64,000 nucleotides of DNA from Acidimicrobiia bacterium. Its GTDB lineage: Bacteria > Actinomycetota > Acidimicrobiia > Acidimicrobiales > Bin134. The notes under the pieces were generated by a model. The model had not been told where the DNA came from. It worked only from the letters and a program-made list of their open reading frames with translations, and made no database searches. Shown in pieces: positions 17,906 through 27,327 of the stretch; position 1 is the first letter of the stretch; every line of letters begins with the position of its first letter. The translations under genes and the position numbers were made by a program. The DNA lies in the NCBI GenBank assembly GCA_022826705.1, contig JAJDUJ010000011.1, positions 186,001-250,000 on the forward strand. The letters run 5' to 3'.

Positions 17906-19372
17906 ATGACTCGCACCAAGTGGCGTACTGTCATTTTCGCATTGATCGCGCTGCTCGCGTTGGTCGCCTCCGCCTGCAGCAGTTCGGAGGATCCCGACGA
18001 GCCCCAGGCTGTGGAGCCAGCGCCGACCAGCGCCCTCGAGCCCGCCGACGAGCCCGACCCAGAACCCGAACCTGCTGACGAGCCCGCCGAGGAGCCGGCC
18101 GACGAACCCGCGGATGAGCCCGAACCCGATCCTGAGCCGACGGCTGCTCCCACGCCGATCCCAGTACCCGATGGGTCAACGGTGGGCATCACCGACGACA
18201 CCATCAAGGTCGCCATTTTGCGCAGCGACAGCAAGGCCCTCGAAGACGCGGGCATCCTCCCCGACACCGGCGACATCCCCCGCAATTACGAGATATTCGC
18301 CGAGCAGGTCAACGCTCGAGGAGGCGCAGGCGGGCGCAATATCGAGATTGTGTTCCACACCTTCCCGCCGGGGGCGTCGGCCACCGACCAGCAGGCCGCC
18401 TGCATCGCCGCCACCGAAGACGACCAAGTAGCCATCGTCCACTTCGTGGGCGGCGTGACGGCCGAGACCGTGCTGTGCGCCACCGAGGGTCATGAGCGGA
18501 TTGCCTACATGTTGTCGGGCATCCTGCCCCAGGAGATCTACAACCGGTCCAACGGGCGGCTGTTCTCCCAGGCCATGACTACGGAGCGTTTGATGGGCGC
18601 GTGGCCCACCATGGTGGAGGCCCAAGGCTTGCTCGAAGGCCGCACGCTGGGCCTGATGCGAGGCGACATCGGCGAGCACGAAGTGGCCGCTGGGGTGCTG
18701 GAGGCCGCTCTAGCCGACGCCGGCTACGAGCTGGCCGACCAAGTGGCCCTGCCCTGTCAAGGCACTTCTTGCTCCCAGGTGGACATCGGCTTGGAGCGCA
18801 TGCAGGCCGCCGGGGTGGACACCATATTTTCCCTGGTACCCCCCTCCCCGTTCGGGATCGCGGTGTTCCTAGCCGCTCAGTCGGGCCTCGACCCGCAGTG
18901 GCTGGTGAGCGACATTGAGAACCTGGTGTTCGACTCGGTGGCTCAGGCGGTGTACGGCCGGGCCCCCGATCCCACCCTCTTCTTCGGCTTGTACGGCTTG
19001 ACCTACGGCTTCGACCGGACGAGCCCGGATGAGCACACCATCGAATGCAATGCCGTATTCACCGAGGTCACCGGCATTTCCTACGACATCGTCGAGAACA
19101 AGGACGCCTGGAGCGCAGTGGGCAGCACCTGCCTGTTCATCAAGAATCTGGAGGCGGCGGCCAACTGGTCTCAGGACACTTACGGCACCGTGAACCAGAC
19201 CACGCTCATCCAAGGCTTCGAGACGCTCACCGACTACCAGCTCGGCGACGTCACCGGCTCTTGGAGTCCCACCAAGCACGACGCTCCCGACGGGGTAACG
19301 CTCAAGGAGTACAACGGCGACTGCGCCTGCTGGCTTGAGATCGACGGCGCTCGGATGATCCTCGACCAATAG
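17906..19372 (+). CDS. ABC importer substrate-binding lipoprotein (set B)
   Basis: 488 residues from ATG 17906 with AGGGGGAAG just upstream. The lipoprotein signal ends at Cys24 (LVASAC). An acidic Pro/Glu/Asp linker at about 28-80 is rich in EPADEP. A type I periplasmic-binding fold follows (STVGITDDTIKVAILRSDSK; AEQVNARGGAGGRNIEIVFH; VAIVHFVGGVTAETVLC; IFSLVPPSPFGIAVFLAAQSG). A late Cys-rich tail ends in CNAVFTEVTGIS, GSTCLFIKNLEAAANW and NGDCACWLEIDG, which suggests disulfides. It starts the colinear set B operon with MFS-LivF and LivHMG behind it. The ligand is unknown and probably differs from that of set A, as the two proteins are only distantly alike. Confidence 0.92.
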   Translation: MTRTKWRTVIFALIALLALVASACSSSEDPDEPQAVEPAPTSALEPADEPDPEPEPADEPAEEPADEPADEPEPDPEPTAAPTPIPVPDGSTVGITDDTIKVAILRSDSKALEDAGILPDTGDIPRNYEIFAEQVNARGGAGGRNIEIVFHTFPPGASATDQQAACIAATEDDQVAIVHFVGGVTAETVLCATEGHERIAYMLSGILPQEIYNRSNGRLFSQAMTTERLMGAWPTMVEAQGLLEGRTLGLMRGDIGEHEVAAGVLEAALADAGYELADQVALPCQGTSCSQVDIGLERMQAAGVDTIFSLVPPSPFGIAVFLAAQSGLDPQWLVSDIENLVFDSVAQAVYGRAPDPTLFFGLYGLTYGFDRTSPDEHTIECNAVFTEVTGISYDIVENKDAWSAVGSTCLFIKNLEAAANWSQDTYGTVNQTTLIQGFETLTDYQLGDVTGSWSPTKHDAPDGVTLKEYNGDCACWLEIDGARMILDQ

Positions 19373-19414
19373 CTGGCTTCGTCGGACTGACGGTGCTTGG
19401 AGCCATCTGAAGGG

Positions 19415-21616
19415 ATGACCGAATCCCCGCGGTCGGAGACCCCGGCGGACCTGGTCGCCCGGGTTTTCGACGAAGAGGAGCGCCGCCAACAAGAGATCGC
19501 CGCCGCGGAGGCCGCCCAGCGCGGCGCGGAGGGCAGCTTCGACGCCGAACAGCTGACCCTGCGCCAAGGCCTGCGCCGGGGCGGGAAGGGGCTGATCGGG
19601 TTCATCGGCCTGCTCGGCTTCGTGGAAACGCTGGAGACGTCGGCGTTCGCGGTGATCGCCCCCGACATCCAGGATTCGCTCGACGTTTCCGACGGCACCA
19701 TCGGCGCCATCGGGGGCGCCTTCGGCATCTTGTTCCTGCTGGGCTCCATCCCGCTGAGCTCGCTGGCCGACCGCATGCCCCGCAAACTCGTGGTGGGGGC
19801 GGCGATGTCGCTGTGGTCGGTGGTGGTGATGGTAACCAGCGCCATTTCCAACGCGTTCTTGCTGTTCATCGCCCGCATGGGCGCCGGACTCGGGCAGTCG
19901 TACTACATCCCGGTGGCCGGGCCGATGCTGATGGACGGCTACCCGATCGGGGCCCGGGCCAAGGTCTTCGCCCTGAACGGCTGGTTCCAGATGGCCGGCC
20001 AAGCGCTGGGCCCGCTGGTGGCCGGCTTGGTCGTGCTCATCGCCACCGGTGACGAGGGCTGGCGGTGGGTGTTCCTCACCATGGGGATCATGGGCATTCC
20101 CCTGGCCATCAGCGCCTTCTTTGTGCGCGAGCCCCGACGGGGAAGCCACGAGATGCAGGCCGTGCTCGGAGCGGAGCTGGAGGAGTCCGAAGACGAGCTG
20201 CCCATCTCATTGTCGGTGGCATTCGAACGGCTCAAGAAGATCAAGTCGTTCTACTACTACCTCACCGGCATGGCGGCCATCGGCTTCGCCATCTTCACCA
20301 CCATCATCTTCATCAACCTCCACCTCGAGGACCACTTCGAGCTGAGCGCGTTCGAGCGGGGCATCTTCGGGTCGCTCACCGTGCTGCCCGGCTTCGTGGG
20401 CGCCGCGGTGTCGGGCAAACGGGCCGACGCCCTATTCAAAGAGCACCCCTCTCGGGCCATGGTCTTCATCGGCGTTCTCGTGGTCACCTTTGGCGCAATC
20501 CAGGTGGTGGGGATATGGATGCCCACGGTGTTGCTGCTTGGGATATTCCTGGGCGTGTCCAACGGCTTTGCCCGGGCTGCCTTCGCCATTCTGCCCGGTG
20601 TGATCGCTTCGGTAATCCCCTACCGGCTGCGGTCCCGGGGCACCGCGCTGGTGGGCATCTACATGTTCTTGTTCGGGGCGTTTCTGGGCGCGGTGATCAC
20701 CGGCATGCTCAGCGATGTTCACGGCGAGCAGACCGCACTCACCGTCGTTATCTTGCCCGCCACCCTGGTGGGGGGATCGCTCATGGCCTATGGCTCCCGG
20801 TTCATCGAGGGCGACATCGCATTGGTCATCGAGGAATTGCAGGAAGAACAAGACGAGGCCGAGCGCCTGAAGGCCGCCGATGCCGCCGACGTCCCCGTGC
20901 TCCAAGTGCGCAACCTGGACTTCTCCTACGGCAAGGTGCAGGTGCTGTTCGACATCGGCTTCGAGGTGCGCCAAGGGGAGTCGCTGGCTCTTTTGGGCAC
21001 CAACGGCGCCGGCAAGTCCACGGTGCTGAGGGTGGTGAGCGGGCTGGGGGTGCCCCAGCGGGGTGTGGTTCGGCTCCACGGGCGCACCATCACCTATGCC
21101 GACCCGGGGATGCGGGCCAAGATCGGGATCGTGCAGTTGGCCGGGGGCAAGGCCATCTTTCCCGGCTTGTCGGTGGAGGAGAACCTGCGCATGGCCGGGT
21201 TCCGCTACGGCAACGCCGAGCTCGAGCCGCGCTTGGAGCGGGCCTACGACCTGTTCCCGGTGGTGGCCGAACGGCGATCGGCTACCGCCGGCGATTTCTC
21301 CGGCGGGCAGCAGCAGATGCTGTCGCTGGCCATGGCGCTGATGCACGACCCGGAGATATTGATGATCGACGAGCTGTCACTCGGGCTGGCCCCGGTCACC
21401 GTGCAGTCGCTGTTGGAAGTGGTGGAGCGGCTCCGCGACGACGGGCAGACCATGATCATCGTGGAGCAGTCGCTCAACGTGGCCCTGGCCGTGGCCGACC
21501 GGGCCATCTTCTTGGAGAAGGGGCAGATTCGCTTTGAGGGGCCGGCCCAAGAGCTGGCCGAGCGCGACGACCTGGCCCGAGCGGTGTTCCTCGGGCAGTC
21601 GGGATCGGGCGGCTGA
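19415..21616 (+). CDS. MFS-like membrane domain fused to LivF ATPase (set B)
   Basis: 734 residues if the ATG at 19415 is used; a TTG at 19397 would add six. The layout matches the protein at 11962. A hydrophilic start is followed by an MFS-type domain from about 55 to 475 with motif A as SSLADRMPRK. Then come an acidic linker (EELQEEQDEAERLK) and a LivF ATPase with Walker A GTNGAGKST (529-537), FSGGQ (629-633) and LMIDELSLGLAP. The SGGQ, Q-loop and H-loop regions look intact. It lies between binding protein B and LivHMG, the stop and next start being two bases apart. Two independent copies of this fusion make a sequencing or assembly artefact unlikely. Confidence 0.92.
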   Translation: MTESPRSETPADLVARVFDEEERRQQEIAAAEAAQRGAEGSFDAEQLTLRQGLRRGGKGLIGFIGLLGFVETLETSAFAVIAPDIQDSLDVSDGTIGAIGGAFGILFLLGSIPLSSLADRMPRKLVVGAAMSLWSVVVMVTSAISNAFLLFIARMGAGLGQSYYIPVAGPMLMDGYPIGARAKVFALNGWFQMAGQALGPLVAGLVVLIATGDEGWRWVFLTMGIMGIPLAISAFFVREPRRGSHEMQAVLGAELEESEDELPISLSVAFERLKKIKSFYYYLTGMAAIGFAIFTTIIFINLHLEDHFELSAFERGIFGSLTVLPGFVGAAVSGKRADALFKEHPSRAMVFIGVLVVTFGAIQVVGIWMPTVLLLGIFLGVSNGFARAAFAILPGVIASVIPYRLRSRGTALVGIYMFLFGAFLGAVITGMLSDVHGEQTALTVVILPATLVGGSLMAYGSRFIEGDIALVIEELQEEQDEAERLKAADAADVPVLQVRNLDFSYGKVQVLFDIGFEVRQGESLALLGTNGAGKSTVLRVVSGLGVPQRGVVRLHGRTITYADPGMRAKIGIVQLAGGKAIFPGLSVEENLRMAGFRYGNAELEPRLERAYDLFPVVAERRSATAGDFSGGQQQMLSLAMALMHDPEILMIDELSLGLAPVTVQSLLEVVERLRDDGQTMIIVEQSLNVALAVADRAIFLEKGQIRFEGPAQELAERDDLARAVFLGQSGSGG

Positions 21617-21618
21617 GC

Positions 21619-24549
21619 GTGCTGGCAGCCATCCCTGCTGTGCTGGGCACCGTCAACGGTGTGTTGGGCACCGTTGACGGCGTGCTGGCCTTCACCTTCA
21701 ACCGCCAGATCATCTTCAACGGGCTGGTCACGGGCATCACCTACGGGGTGATGGCCGTTGGCCTGGTGCTGATCTATCGAATCTCGCGGGTGATCAACAT
21801 TGCCCATGCTGAGGTGGGGGCGTTCGGCGGGGCGCTGTTGGGGCTGCTGGTGGCCAAGTACGGCGTGCCCTACCCCATAGCGCTCATTGCCGGGCTGGCC
21901 GCGGGGGCCGCATTCGGCGGGATCATCGAGCTCACCGTGGTGCGGCGCCTGGCCAATGCCCCCAAGGTGATCTTGTTCGTGGCCACCATGGGCGCGGCGC
22001 AGGTGGTGTTCCTGGCCGGCTTTTGGCTGCCCAACTACACCGCCATCGCCAGCTTCCCCACCCCGTTCGACGGCCGCTGGGAGCTGTTCGACATCAGGAT
22101 TCGCAGCGCACAGCTCCTGGTGCTGATCGTGGTGCCGGTGCTCGTCGCCGTGCTGGCTTTGTTCTTGGAGCGCACCAAGTACGGCACGGCCATCCGGGCC
22201 TCGGCCGAGAACCCCGATGCCGCCCGGCTGTCGGCCATCAGCACCAAGGCCATGTCCACTGCGGTGTGGACCATTGCCGGGCTGCTGTCGGCCATCACCG
22301 CGGTGCTGGTGGCCCCGCTCAAGGGCCAGGGCACGGTGATAGAGGCGGCCACACTGGGGCCGGGGCTGCTGCTGCGGGCCCTTGCCGCCGCGCTGATCGC
22401 CCGAATGCACTCGCTGCCGGTGGCGCTGTTGGCCGGCGCGGTGATCGGCGGTGCCGAGGCGACGCTGCTGTTCAACTACTTCGAGGAGCCGGGGCTGATC
22501 GACGCCGGGCTATTCGCGGCCATGCTGATCTCGGTGCTGTCGTACTACCGGCGACAGCGAGGCGGCGAAGGGGCCCAGTCGATGTCGTTCGCCCCCCGGG
22601 TGCGACCGGTGCCCCGCCAGCTCCAGCAGCTCTGGTGGGTGCGCTTCCTGCCCCAGATCACGGTGACCGTTGCGCTGGCGGTGGCCATCGTGCTCCCGCT
22701 GATCGTGACCCGGCCGTCGCGCCACTTCCTCTACTCCCTCATGTTGTTGTTGGCCATCGTGGGCATGTCGCTCACCCTGCTCACCGGTTGGGCCGGCCAG
22801 CTCTCGCTGGGGCAGTTCGCCTTCGCCGGGCTCGGGGCCATGCTCACCACCGCCATGGTGCGGGGCGTGAACTTCTCCATCGGCGATAGCGAGTTCGAAC
22901 TGCCGGTGATCCCGTTTGAGGGGGCGGTGTTCCTGGCCGCCTTCGCCTGTCTGGTAACCGCGGTGGTGGTGGGGCTGCCCGCGTTGCGCGTCCGCGGGCT
23001 GTTTCTGGCCGTCATCACGCTGGCCTTCGCGGTGATGGCCCAAAACTGGCTGCTCGAGCGCGACGTGCTCACCGGCGGCGACTTGGTGGTGCGCCTGCCC
23101 CGGGCCCGGTGGGGCGACACCTTCGACCTCAAATCGCAGCGCACCTACTACTACGTGTGCTTGGGAGCGCTGTGTTTGTGCGCCATCTTGGTAAGCCGTA
23201 TCCGCCGCAGCGGGGTGGGGCGGTCGCTCATCGCGGTGCGCGACAACGAGCAGAGCGCGGCGGCGTTCACCGTGTCGCCCACCCGGATGAAACTGGTGGC
23301 CTTCGCCATCTCCGGGGCGCTGGCCGGGCTGGCCGGCGGGCTCATCGCCGGGCTGAGAGTGCAGTTCGGGCCCACCGCGTTCTCCCCCGACGAATCGCTG
23401 CGGGTGGTGGCCATCGCAGTGATCGGCGGTTTGTCGTCGATCTGGGGAGTGATCCTGGGGGCTCTGTGGGTGGTGGGCATCCCGTCGTTCTTCGCCGAGT
23501 CGGAGCAGGTTCGCCTGCTCACTTCGGGGGCGGGCGTGTTGATCTTGCTCATGTACTTGCCCGGCGGGCTGATCCAGGTGGCCTATTCGATTCGCGACGC
23601 CATCTTCGCCGCCGCGGCCAAACGGATCCCCGACACCGCTGAGGAACGAGAACCCGCCCCCATTCCCGCTCGAGCGGTTTCGGCCGAGGTGGCCGATCGA
23701 AAAACCCCGGCCGGGGTGCCCGCCCTGGCCACAACCGGGGTGTCGGTGCAATTCGGCGGGGTCCACGCCGTGGAGAACGTGGACGTCAACGTGCAACCGG
23801 GCGAGGTGGTCGGGCTCATCGGCACCAACGGCGCGGGCAAGACCACCCTGATGAACGCGGTGGGCGGCTTCGTTCCGTCGGTGGGCCAAGTGGAGATATT
23901 CGGCACCAACGTGACCCGCTTCTCCCCCAGCCGCCGGGCCGGCCTAGGGCTGGGACGCACCTTCCAGCAGGCCGATCTGTTCCCCGATCTCTCGGTGCGG
24001 GAGACCATCCAGGTGGCGCTGGAGGCCCGGGGCCGCTCGCAGGTCATCCCCACGCTATTGGGGCTGCCCAGCGCCCGGCGGCGGGAGCGCACCCGTCAGG
24101 CCGAGGGCGACGAGCTCATCAGCTTCTTCGGGCTGGGCCGCTACGCCAGCTCGTTCATCAGCGAGCTGTCCACCGGCACCCGCCGCATCGTGGAGCTGTC
24201 GTGCCTCATCGCGCTGGAGGCCCGGGTGCTGTGCCTCGACGAGCCCACCGCCGGGGTGGCCCAACGGGAGACCGAGGCCTTCGCCCCCTTGGTGCTGCGC
24301 ATCCGCGAAGAGCTGGGCGCGTCGCTGTTGGTGATCGAGCACGACATGCCGTTCATCATGGGCATCAGCGACCGGGTGTACTGCCTGGAAGCCGGGGCCA
24401 TCATCGCCGAGGGCACCCCCGACGAGGTGCGCAACGACCCGCTGGTGATCGCCAGCTACCTGGGCACCGACGAGCGGGCCATCGCCCGCAGCGGGGCGGC
24501 CGCGCCCCATGACAGACTCGATTCCCAAGAGGAGACGGGCCATGACTGA
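21619..24549 (+). CDS. LivH-LivM-LivG fusion (set B)
   Basis: 976 residues from GTG 21619. LivH-like part about 1-320 (FNGLVTGITYGVMAVGLVLIYRISRVINIAHAEVG), LivM-like part about 350-680 (LLTGWAGQLSLGQFAFAGLGA; SGVGRSLIAVRDNEQSAAAFTVS), LivG part from about 700. The ATPase has Walker A GTNGAGKTT (735-743), signature LSTGT (850-854) and LCLDEPTAG. The non-standard signature is shared with set A, so it is a family trait, not a random mutation. The extreme C-terminus (GAAAPHDRLDSQEETGHD) is an extra tail, and the stop overlaps the P450 start. Confidence 0.93.
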   Translation: MLAAIPAVLGTVNGVLGTVDGVLAFTFNRQIIFNGLVTGITYGVMAVGLVLIYRISRVINIAHAEVGAFGGALLGLLVAKYGVPYPIALIAGLAAGAAFGGIIELTVVRRLANAPKVILFVATMGAAQVVFLAGFWLPNYTAIASFPTPFDGRWELFDIRIRSAQLLVLIVVPVLVAVLALFLERTKYGTAIRASAENPDAARLSAISTKAMSTAVWTIAGLLSAITAVLVAPLKGQGTVIEAATLGPGLLLRALAAALIARMHSLPVALLAGAVIGGAEATLLFNYFEEPGLIDAGLFAAMLISVLSYYRRQRGGEGAQSMSFAPRVRPVPRQLQQLWWVRFLPQITVTVALAVAIVLPLIVTRPSRHFLYSLMLLLAIVGMSLTLLTGWAGQLSLGQFAFAGLGAMLTTAMVRGVNFSIGDSEFELPVIPFEGAVFLAAFACLVTAVVVGLPALRVRGLFLAVITLAFAVMAQNWLLERDVLTGGDLVVRLPRARWGDTFDLKSQRTYYYVCLGALCLCAILVSRIRRSGVGRSLIAVRDNEQSAAAFTVSPTRMKLVAFAISGALAGLAGGLIAGLRVQFGPTAFSPDESLRVVAIAVIGGLSSIWGVILGALWVVGIPSFFAESEQVRLLTSGAGVLILLMYLPGGLIQVAYSIRDAIFAAAAKRIPDTAEEREPAPIPARAVSAEVADRKTPAGVPALATTGVSVQFGGVHAVENVDVNVQPGEVVGLIGTNGAGKTTLMNAVGGFVPSVGQVEIFGTNVTRFSPSRRAGLGLGRTFQQADLFPDLSVRETIQVALEARGRSQVIPTLLGLPSARRRERTRQAEGDELISFFGLGRYASSFISELSTGTRRIVELSCLIALEARVLCLDEPTAGVAQRETEAFAPLVLRIREELGASLLVIEHDMPFIMGISDRVYCLEAGAIIAEGTPDEVRNDPLVIASYLGTDERAIARSGAAAPHDRLDSQEETGHD

Positions 24550-25831
24550 CCTGGACAGCCGGAACTTTTTCACCGACCCCGAACTGGTGGCGAACCCCTA
24601 CGGGTACTTCGACCACCTGCGGGCCCAGTGCCCGGTGCATCCCGAGCCCCACCACGACGTGATGATGATCACCGGCTACCGCGAGGCCATCGAGATCTAC
24701 AACGACAACGACGGCTTCTCAGCCTGCAATGCGGTGTCGGGGCCCTTCCCCGGGTTTCCGGTGCCGCTCGAGGGCGACGACATCACCGGGCTCATCGCCG
24801 AGCACCGCCACAAGCTGCCCATGTCGGACCAACTCCCCACCATGGACCCGCCGGCCCACACCGCCCACCGGTCGCTGCTCATGCGGCTCATCACCCCCAA
24901 GCGCCTGAGCGAGAACGAGGAGTTCATGTGGCGCCTCGCCGACCGCCAGCTCGACACCTTCATCGAGCAGGGCCGGTGCGAGTTCATCCGTGATTTCGCC
25001 CAGCCGTTCGCCCTTTTGGTGGTGGCCGATCTGCTGGGCGTGCCCGACGACGACCGGGACAACTTCACCCAGCAGCTCCTGCACCGCCCCGACGACCACG
25101 GCATCGGCTCCACCGACGAGCACGCCATGGCCCACAACCCCCTGGAGTTCCTCTACAGCCAGTTCAGCGGCTACATCGAGGACCGCCGGGCCAACCCCCG
25201 CAACGACGTGCTCACCGGGCTGGCCACCGCCACCTTCCCCGACGGCTCCACCCCCGAGGTGCTCGACGCAGTGCGCATCGCCGCCAACCTGTTTGCCGCC
25301 GGCACCGAGACCACCGTGCGGCTGCTCAGCACCATGCTGTTCTTCTTGGCCGAGGATCCCGAGCTCCAGAAGCGAATCCGCAACGACCGCTCGCTGATCG
25401 ACAACTTCGTGGAGGAGGCGCTGCGCGTGGAGAGCCCCATCAAGGGCGATTTCCGCCTGGCCCAGCGTCCGGTGACCGTCGGCGGAGTGGATCTGGCCGC
25501 GGGCACCACGGTCATGCTGCTCAACGGGGCGGCCAACCGCGATCCCGAGCAGTTCCCCCACCCCCACACCCTCGACATCGAGCGCGACAACGCCCGATCG
25601 CACTTGGCCTTCGGCCGAGGCATCCACACCTGCCCCGGCGCCCCTCTGGCCCGGGCCGAGGCCCGGGTGAGCCTCAGCCGCATCCTCGACCGCATGGCCG
25701 ACATCGCCATCTCCGAGGATGTCCACGGCCCCCCCGGCGAGCGGCGCTTCATCTACGTGCCCACCCACATCCTCCGGGGATTGGCCTTCCTGGGCCTCGA
25801 GTTCACCCCGGCGGGCGCCGTGCCTCGATGA
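24542..25831 (+). CDS. cytochrome P450
   Basis: 429 residues from ATG 24542; AGGAG about eight bases upstream decides against the ATG at 24509. Soluble bacterial class I P450. AGTETT at 253-258 is the oxygen-activating I-helix motif, EALR at 292-295 the ExxR motif, and FGRGIHTCPG at 357-366 the haem loop with Cys364 as iron ligand. It would hydroxylate an organic substrate using electrons from the ferredoxin coded next (ATGA overlap). The first eight bases lie inside the end of LivHMG set B, so import and oxidation may be coupled. The substrate cannot be told from sequence. Confidence 0.94.
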   Translation: MTDLDSRNFFTDPELVANPYGYFDHLRAQCPVHPEPHHDVMMITGYREAIEIYNDNDGFSACNAVSGPFPGFPVPLEGDDITGLIAEHRHKLPMSDQLPTMDPPAHTAHRSLLMRLITPKRLSENEEFMWRLADRQLDTFIEQGRCEFIRDFAQPFALLVVADLLGVPDDDRDNFTQQLLHRPDDHGIGSTDEHAMAHNPLEFLYSQFSGYIEDRRANPRNDVLTGLATATFPDGSTPEVLDAVRIAANLFAAGTETTVRLLSTMLFFLAEDPELQKRIRNDRSLIDNFVEEALRVESPIKGDFRLAQRPVTVGGVDLAAGTTVMLLNGAANRDPEQFPHPHTLDIERDNARSHLAFGRGIHTCPGAPLARAEARVSLSRILDRMADIAISEDVHGPPGERRFIYVPTHILRGLAFLGLEFTPAGAVPR

Positions 25832-26016
25832 GGGTGTCGGTGGACGACGACCTGTGCGGCGGCCACGGCGTGTGCACCGTGCTCTGCCCCGAGGTGTTCG
25901 TGCTGGAAGACGCCGGCTACGCCCGGGCCGTGGTCCAAGAAGTGCCCCCTGAGCACGAGGCCGCGGTTCGGGAAGCTGAAATCCGCTGCCCGACAAGGGC
26001 AATCCGGGTTCAGTAG
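25828..26016 (+). CDS. 3Fe-4S-type ferredoxin, P450 partner
   Basis: 62 residues. The cluster pattern is C10-x2-H13-x2-C16-x3-C20 and a remote C54 in CPTRAI. His13 stands where a 4Fe-4S ferredoxin has its second Cys, as in many actinobacterial P450 partner ferredoxins, where a 3Fe-4S cluster is bound. The start overlaps the P450 stop (ATGA), which fits equal production of both. No ferredoxin reductase gene is seen nearby, so a reductase must be supplied from elsewhere. Confidence 0.9.
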   Translation: MRVSVDDDLCGGHGVCTVLCPEVFVLEDAGYARAVVQEVPPEHEAAVREAEIRCPTRAIRVQ

Positions 26017-26105
26017 CATGCCTCCAAGAACCACGTTTTGTTGTGAATGACACTGGGGCCAGCAGTTATGGGCCAGCAGCAGAAGGCCAGCAGCGGAGGG
26101 AGAGC

Positions 26106-26555
26106 ATGGAACCAGTAGGCCTGTCTGAGCGAGACCTCCGCGACATCGTCGAGATTGAACAGCTGTTGGCTCGCTATGCGTCGGCGATGACCCGCACCAG
26201 CATCGAAGAAGTGATGGCAGTGTTCACCGCCGACGGCACCTACAGCGCCTTCGGTGAGACCTACACCCTCAGCGACTTCCCCGCCCTGGTTGAAGCGGCC
26301 CCCGACGGGCTGTTCCTTTGCGGAACACCGGCCATCGATCTCGATGGCGACGAGGCCACCGGCACCCAACCCCTTTGTTTCGTCGCCCAAGAAGACCACC
26401 ACCAACGCATCGGCTGGTACACCGACCAATACCGCCGGACCGAGGCCGGTTGGCGACTGGCCACACGCTCCATGACCTTCCTTCGTCGCAGCGGCGCCCG
26501 CGACTCCGGGCGACCCCACGACCCTACGCGCCCGACCCCGGGAGGCGACGCGTGA
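26106..26555 (+). CDS. SnoaL-like / NTF2-fold protein
   Basis: 149 residues from ATG 26106 with GGAGGGAG close upstream. The N-terminal helix (LRDIVEIEQLLARYASAMTRTSIEEVMAVFTADGTYSAFG) and the late sheet (QRIGWYTDQYRRTEAGWRLATRSMTFLRR) are typical of the NTF2-like cone fold. These domains act as hydratases, isomerases or cyclases, or only bind small hydrophobic molecules. The C-terminal 20 residues are a basic, Pro-rich tail. It is coupled to the SDR behind it by a GTGA overlap and is 90 bases from the ferredoxin, so it likely belongs to the same pathway. Confidence 0.8.
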   Translation: MEPVGLSERDLRDIVEIEQLLARYASAMTRTSIEEVMAVFTADGTYSAFGETYTLSDFPALVEAAPDGLFLCGTPAIDLDGDEATGTQPLCFVAQEDHHQRIGWYTDQYRRTEAGWRLATRSMTFLRRSGARDSGRPHDPTRPTPGGDA

Positions 26556-27322
26556 CCCTGCCAGCCTGGGACGGGCCTCGCACCGCCGTGGTCACCGGCG
26601 CCGGCTCGGGCCTGGGTACCGCTATCGCTCACCGCTTGGCCGCCGAAGGCGCCCAAGTGGGGGTGACCGATGTGAACCCCGATACGGCCGCCTCGGTGGC
26701 CTCAGCCATTGTCGATACCGGAGGTTCCGCCGTCGCCGTTGCGATGGATGTGAGCCACTGGCCCTCGATAGAGGCGGGAATGAACGAGGTGCGGGCCGCG
26801 TTCGGCCCCATAGCGATTCTCATAAACAATGCGGGAATCAGCCCCTTTGAGAAGTTCCTCGACATCGATGGCGACGCCTTCGACCGAGTGATGGCCGTCA
26901 ATCTCCGCGGACCGTTCCAGTGCTGCCAAGCAGTGGTGCCTGACATGGTCGAGGCGCAATGGGGCCGCATCGTGAACATCGCGTCGTCGAGCGCCCAAAC
27001 CGGCAATGCCCGCCAAACCCATTACTCCGCGTCGAAGGGCGGGCTGATCTCGCTTACGCGCTCACTGGCCAAGGAGCTCGGCCGCAAGGGCATAACCGTC
27101 AACACCGTCTCGCCCAGCTTCATCGAAACCCCCTCGCTGCACGCGGCGGCCGAGAGCGGCAACCTCGGCACCGGGATAGATCAGCACATCCCCACCACTC
27201 CCGTTCGGCGAGTGGGCAGGCCGGAGGACATCGCCGCCGCAGTGGCCCATTTGGTGCGCGACGAAGCCGATTACGTGACGGGTCAGGTGTTCGGCGTCAA
27301 CGGAGGCCGCGTCATCGTCTGA
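26552..27322 (+). CDS. SDR family NAD(P)-dependent oxidoreductase
   Basis: 256 residues from GTG 26552. A classical SDR with all key residues: TGAGSGLG for the cofactor, Asp in DVNPDT which hints at NAD, NNAG, a Ser in NIASSSAQTG and Y-S-A-S-K. The C-terminal VGRPEDIAAAVAHLVRDEADYVTGQVFGVNGG is typical of FabG-like enzymes. It would oxidise or reduce a hydroxy or keto group, perhaps one created by the P450. It converges on the TetR gene five bases away. Confidence 0.9.
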   Translation: MTLPAWDGPRTAVVTGAGSGLGTAIAHRLAAEGAQVGVTDVNPDTAASVASAIVDTGGSAVAVAMDVSHWPSIEAGMNEVRAAFGPIAILINNAGISPFEKFLDIDGDAFDRVMAVNLRGPFQCCQAVVPDMVEAQWGRIVNIASSSAQTGNARQTHYSASKGGLISLTRSLAKELGRKGITVNTVSPSFIETPSLHAAAESGNLGTGIDQHIPTTPVRRVGRPEDIAAAVAHLVRDEADYVTGQVFGVNGGRVIV

Positions 27323-27327
27323 GCGCA

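Noticed and set aside
20065..21537. 490-codon forward frame inside MFS-LivF set B
   Set aside because: It is another frame of a clearly coding gene; Arg/Gly/His-rich and without motifs.
22510..23889. 459-codon reverse frame inside LivHMG set B
   Set aside because: Shadow of the fused permease gene; low-complexity His/Gly/Arg composition.
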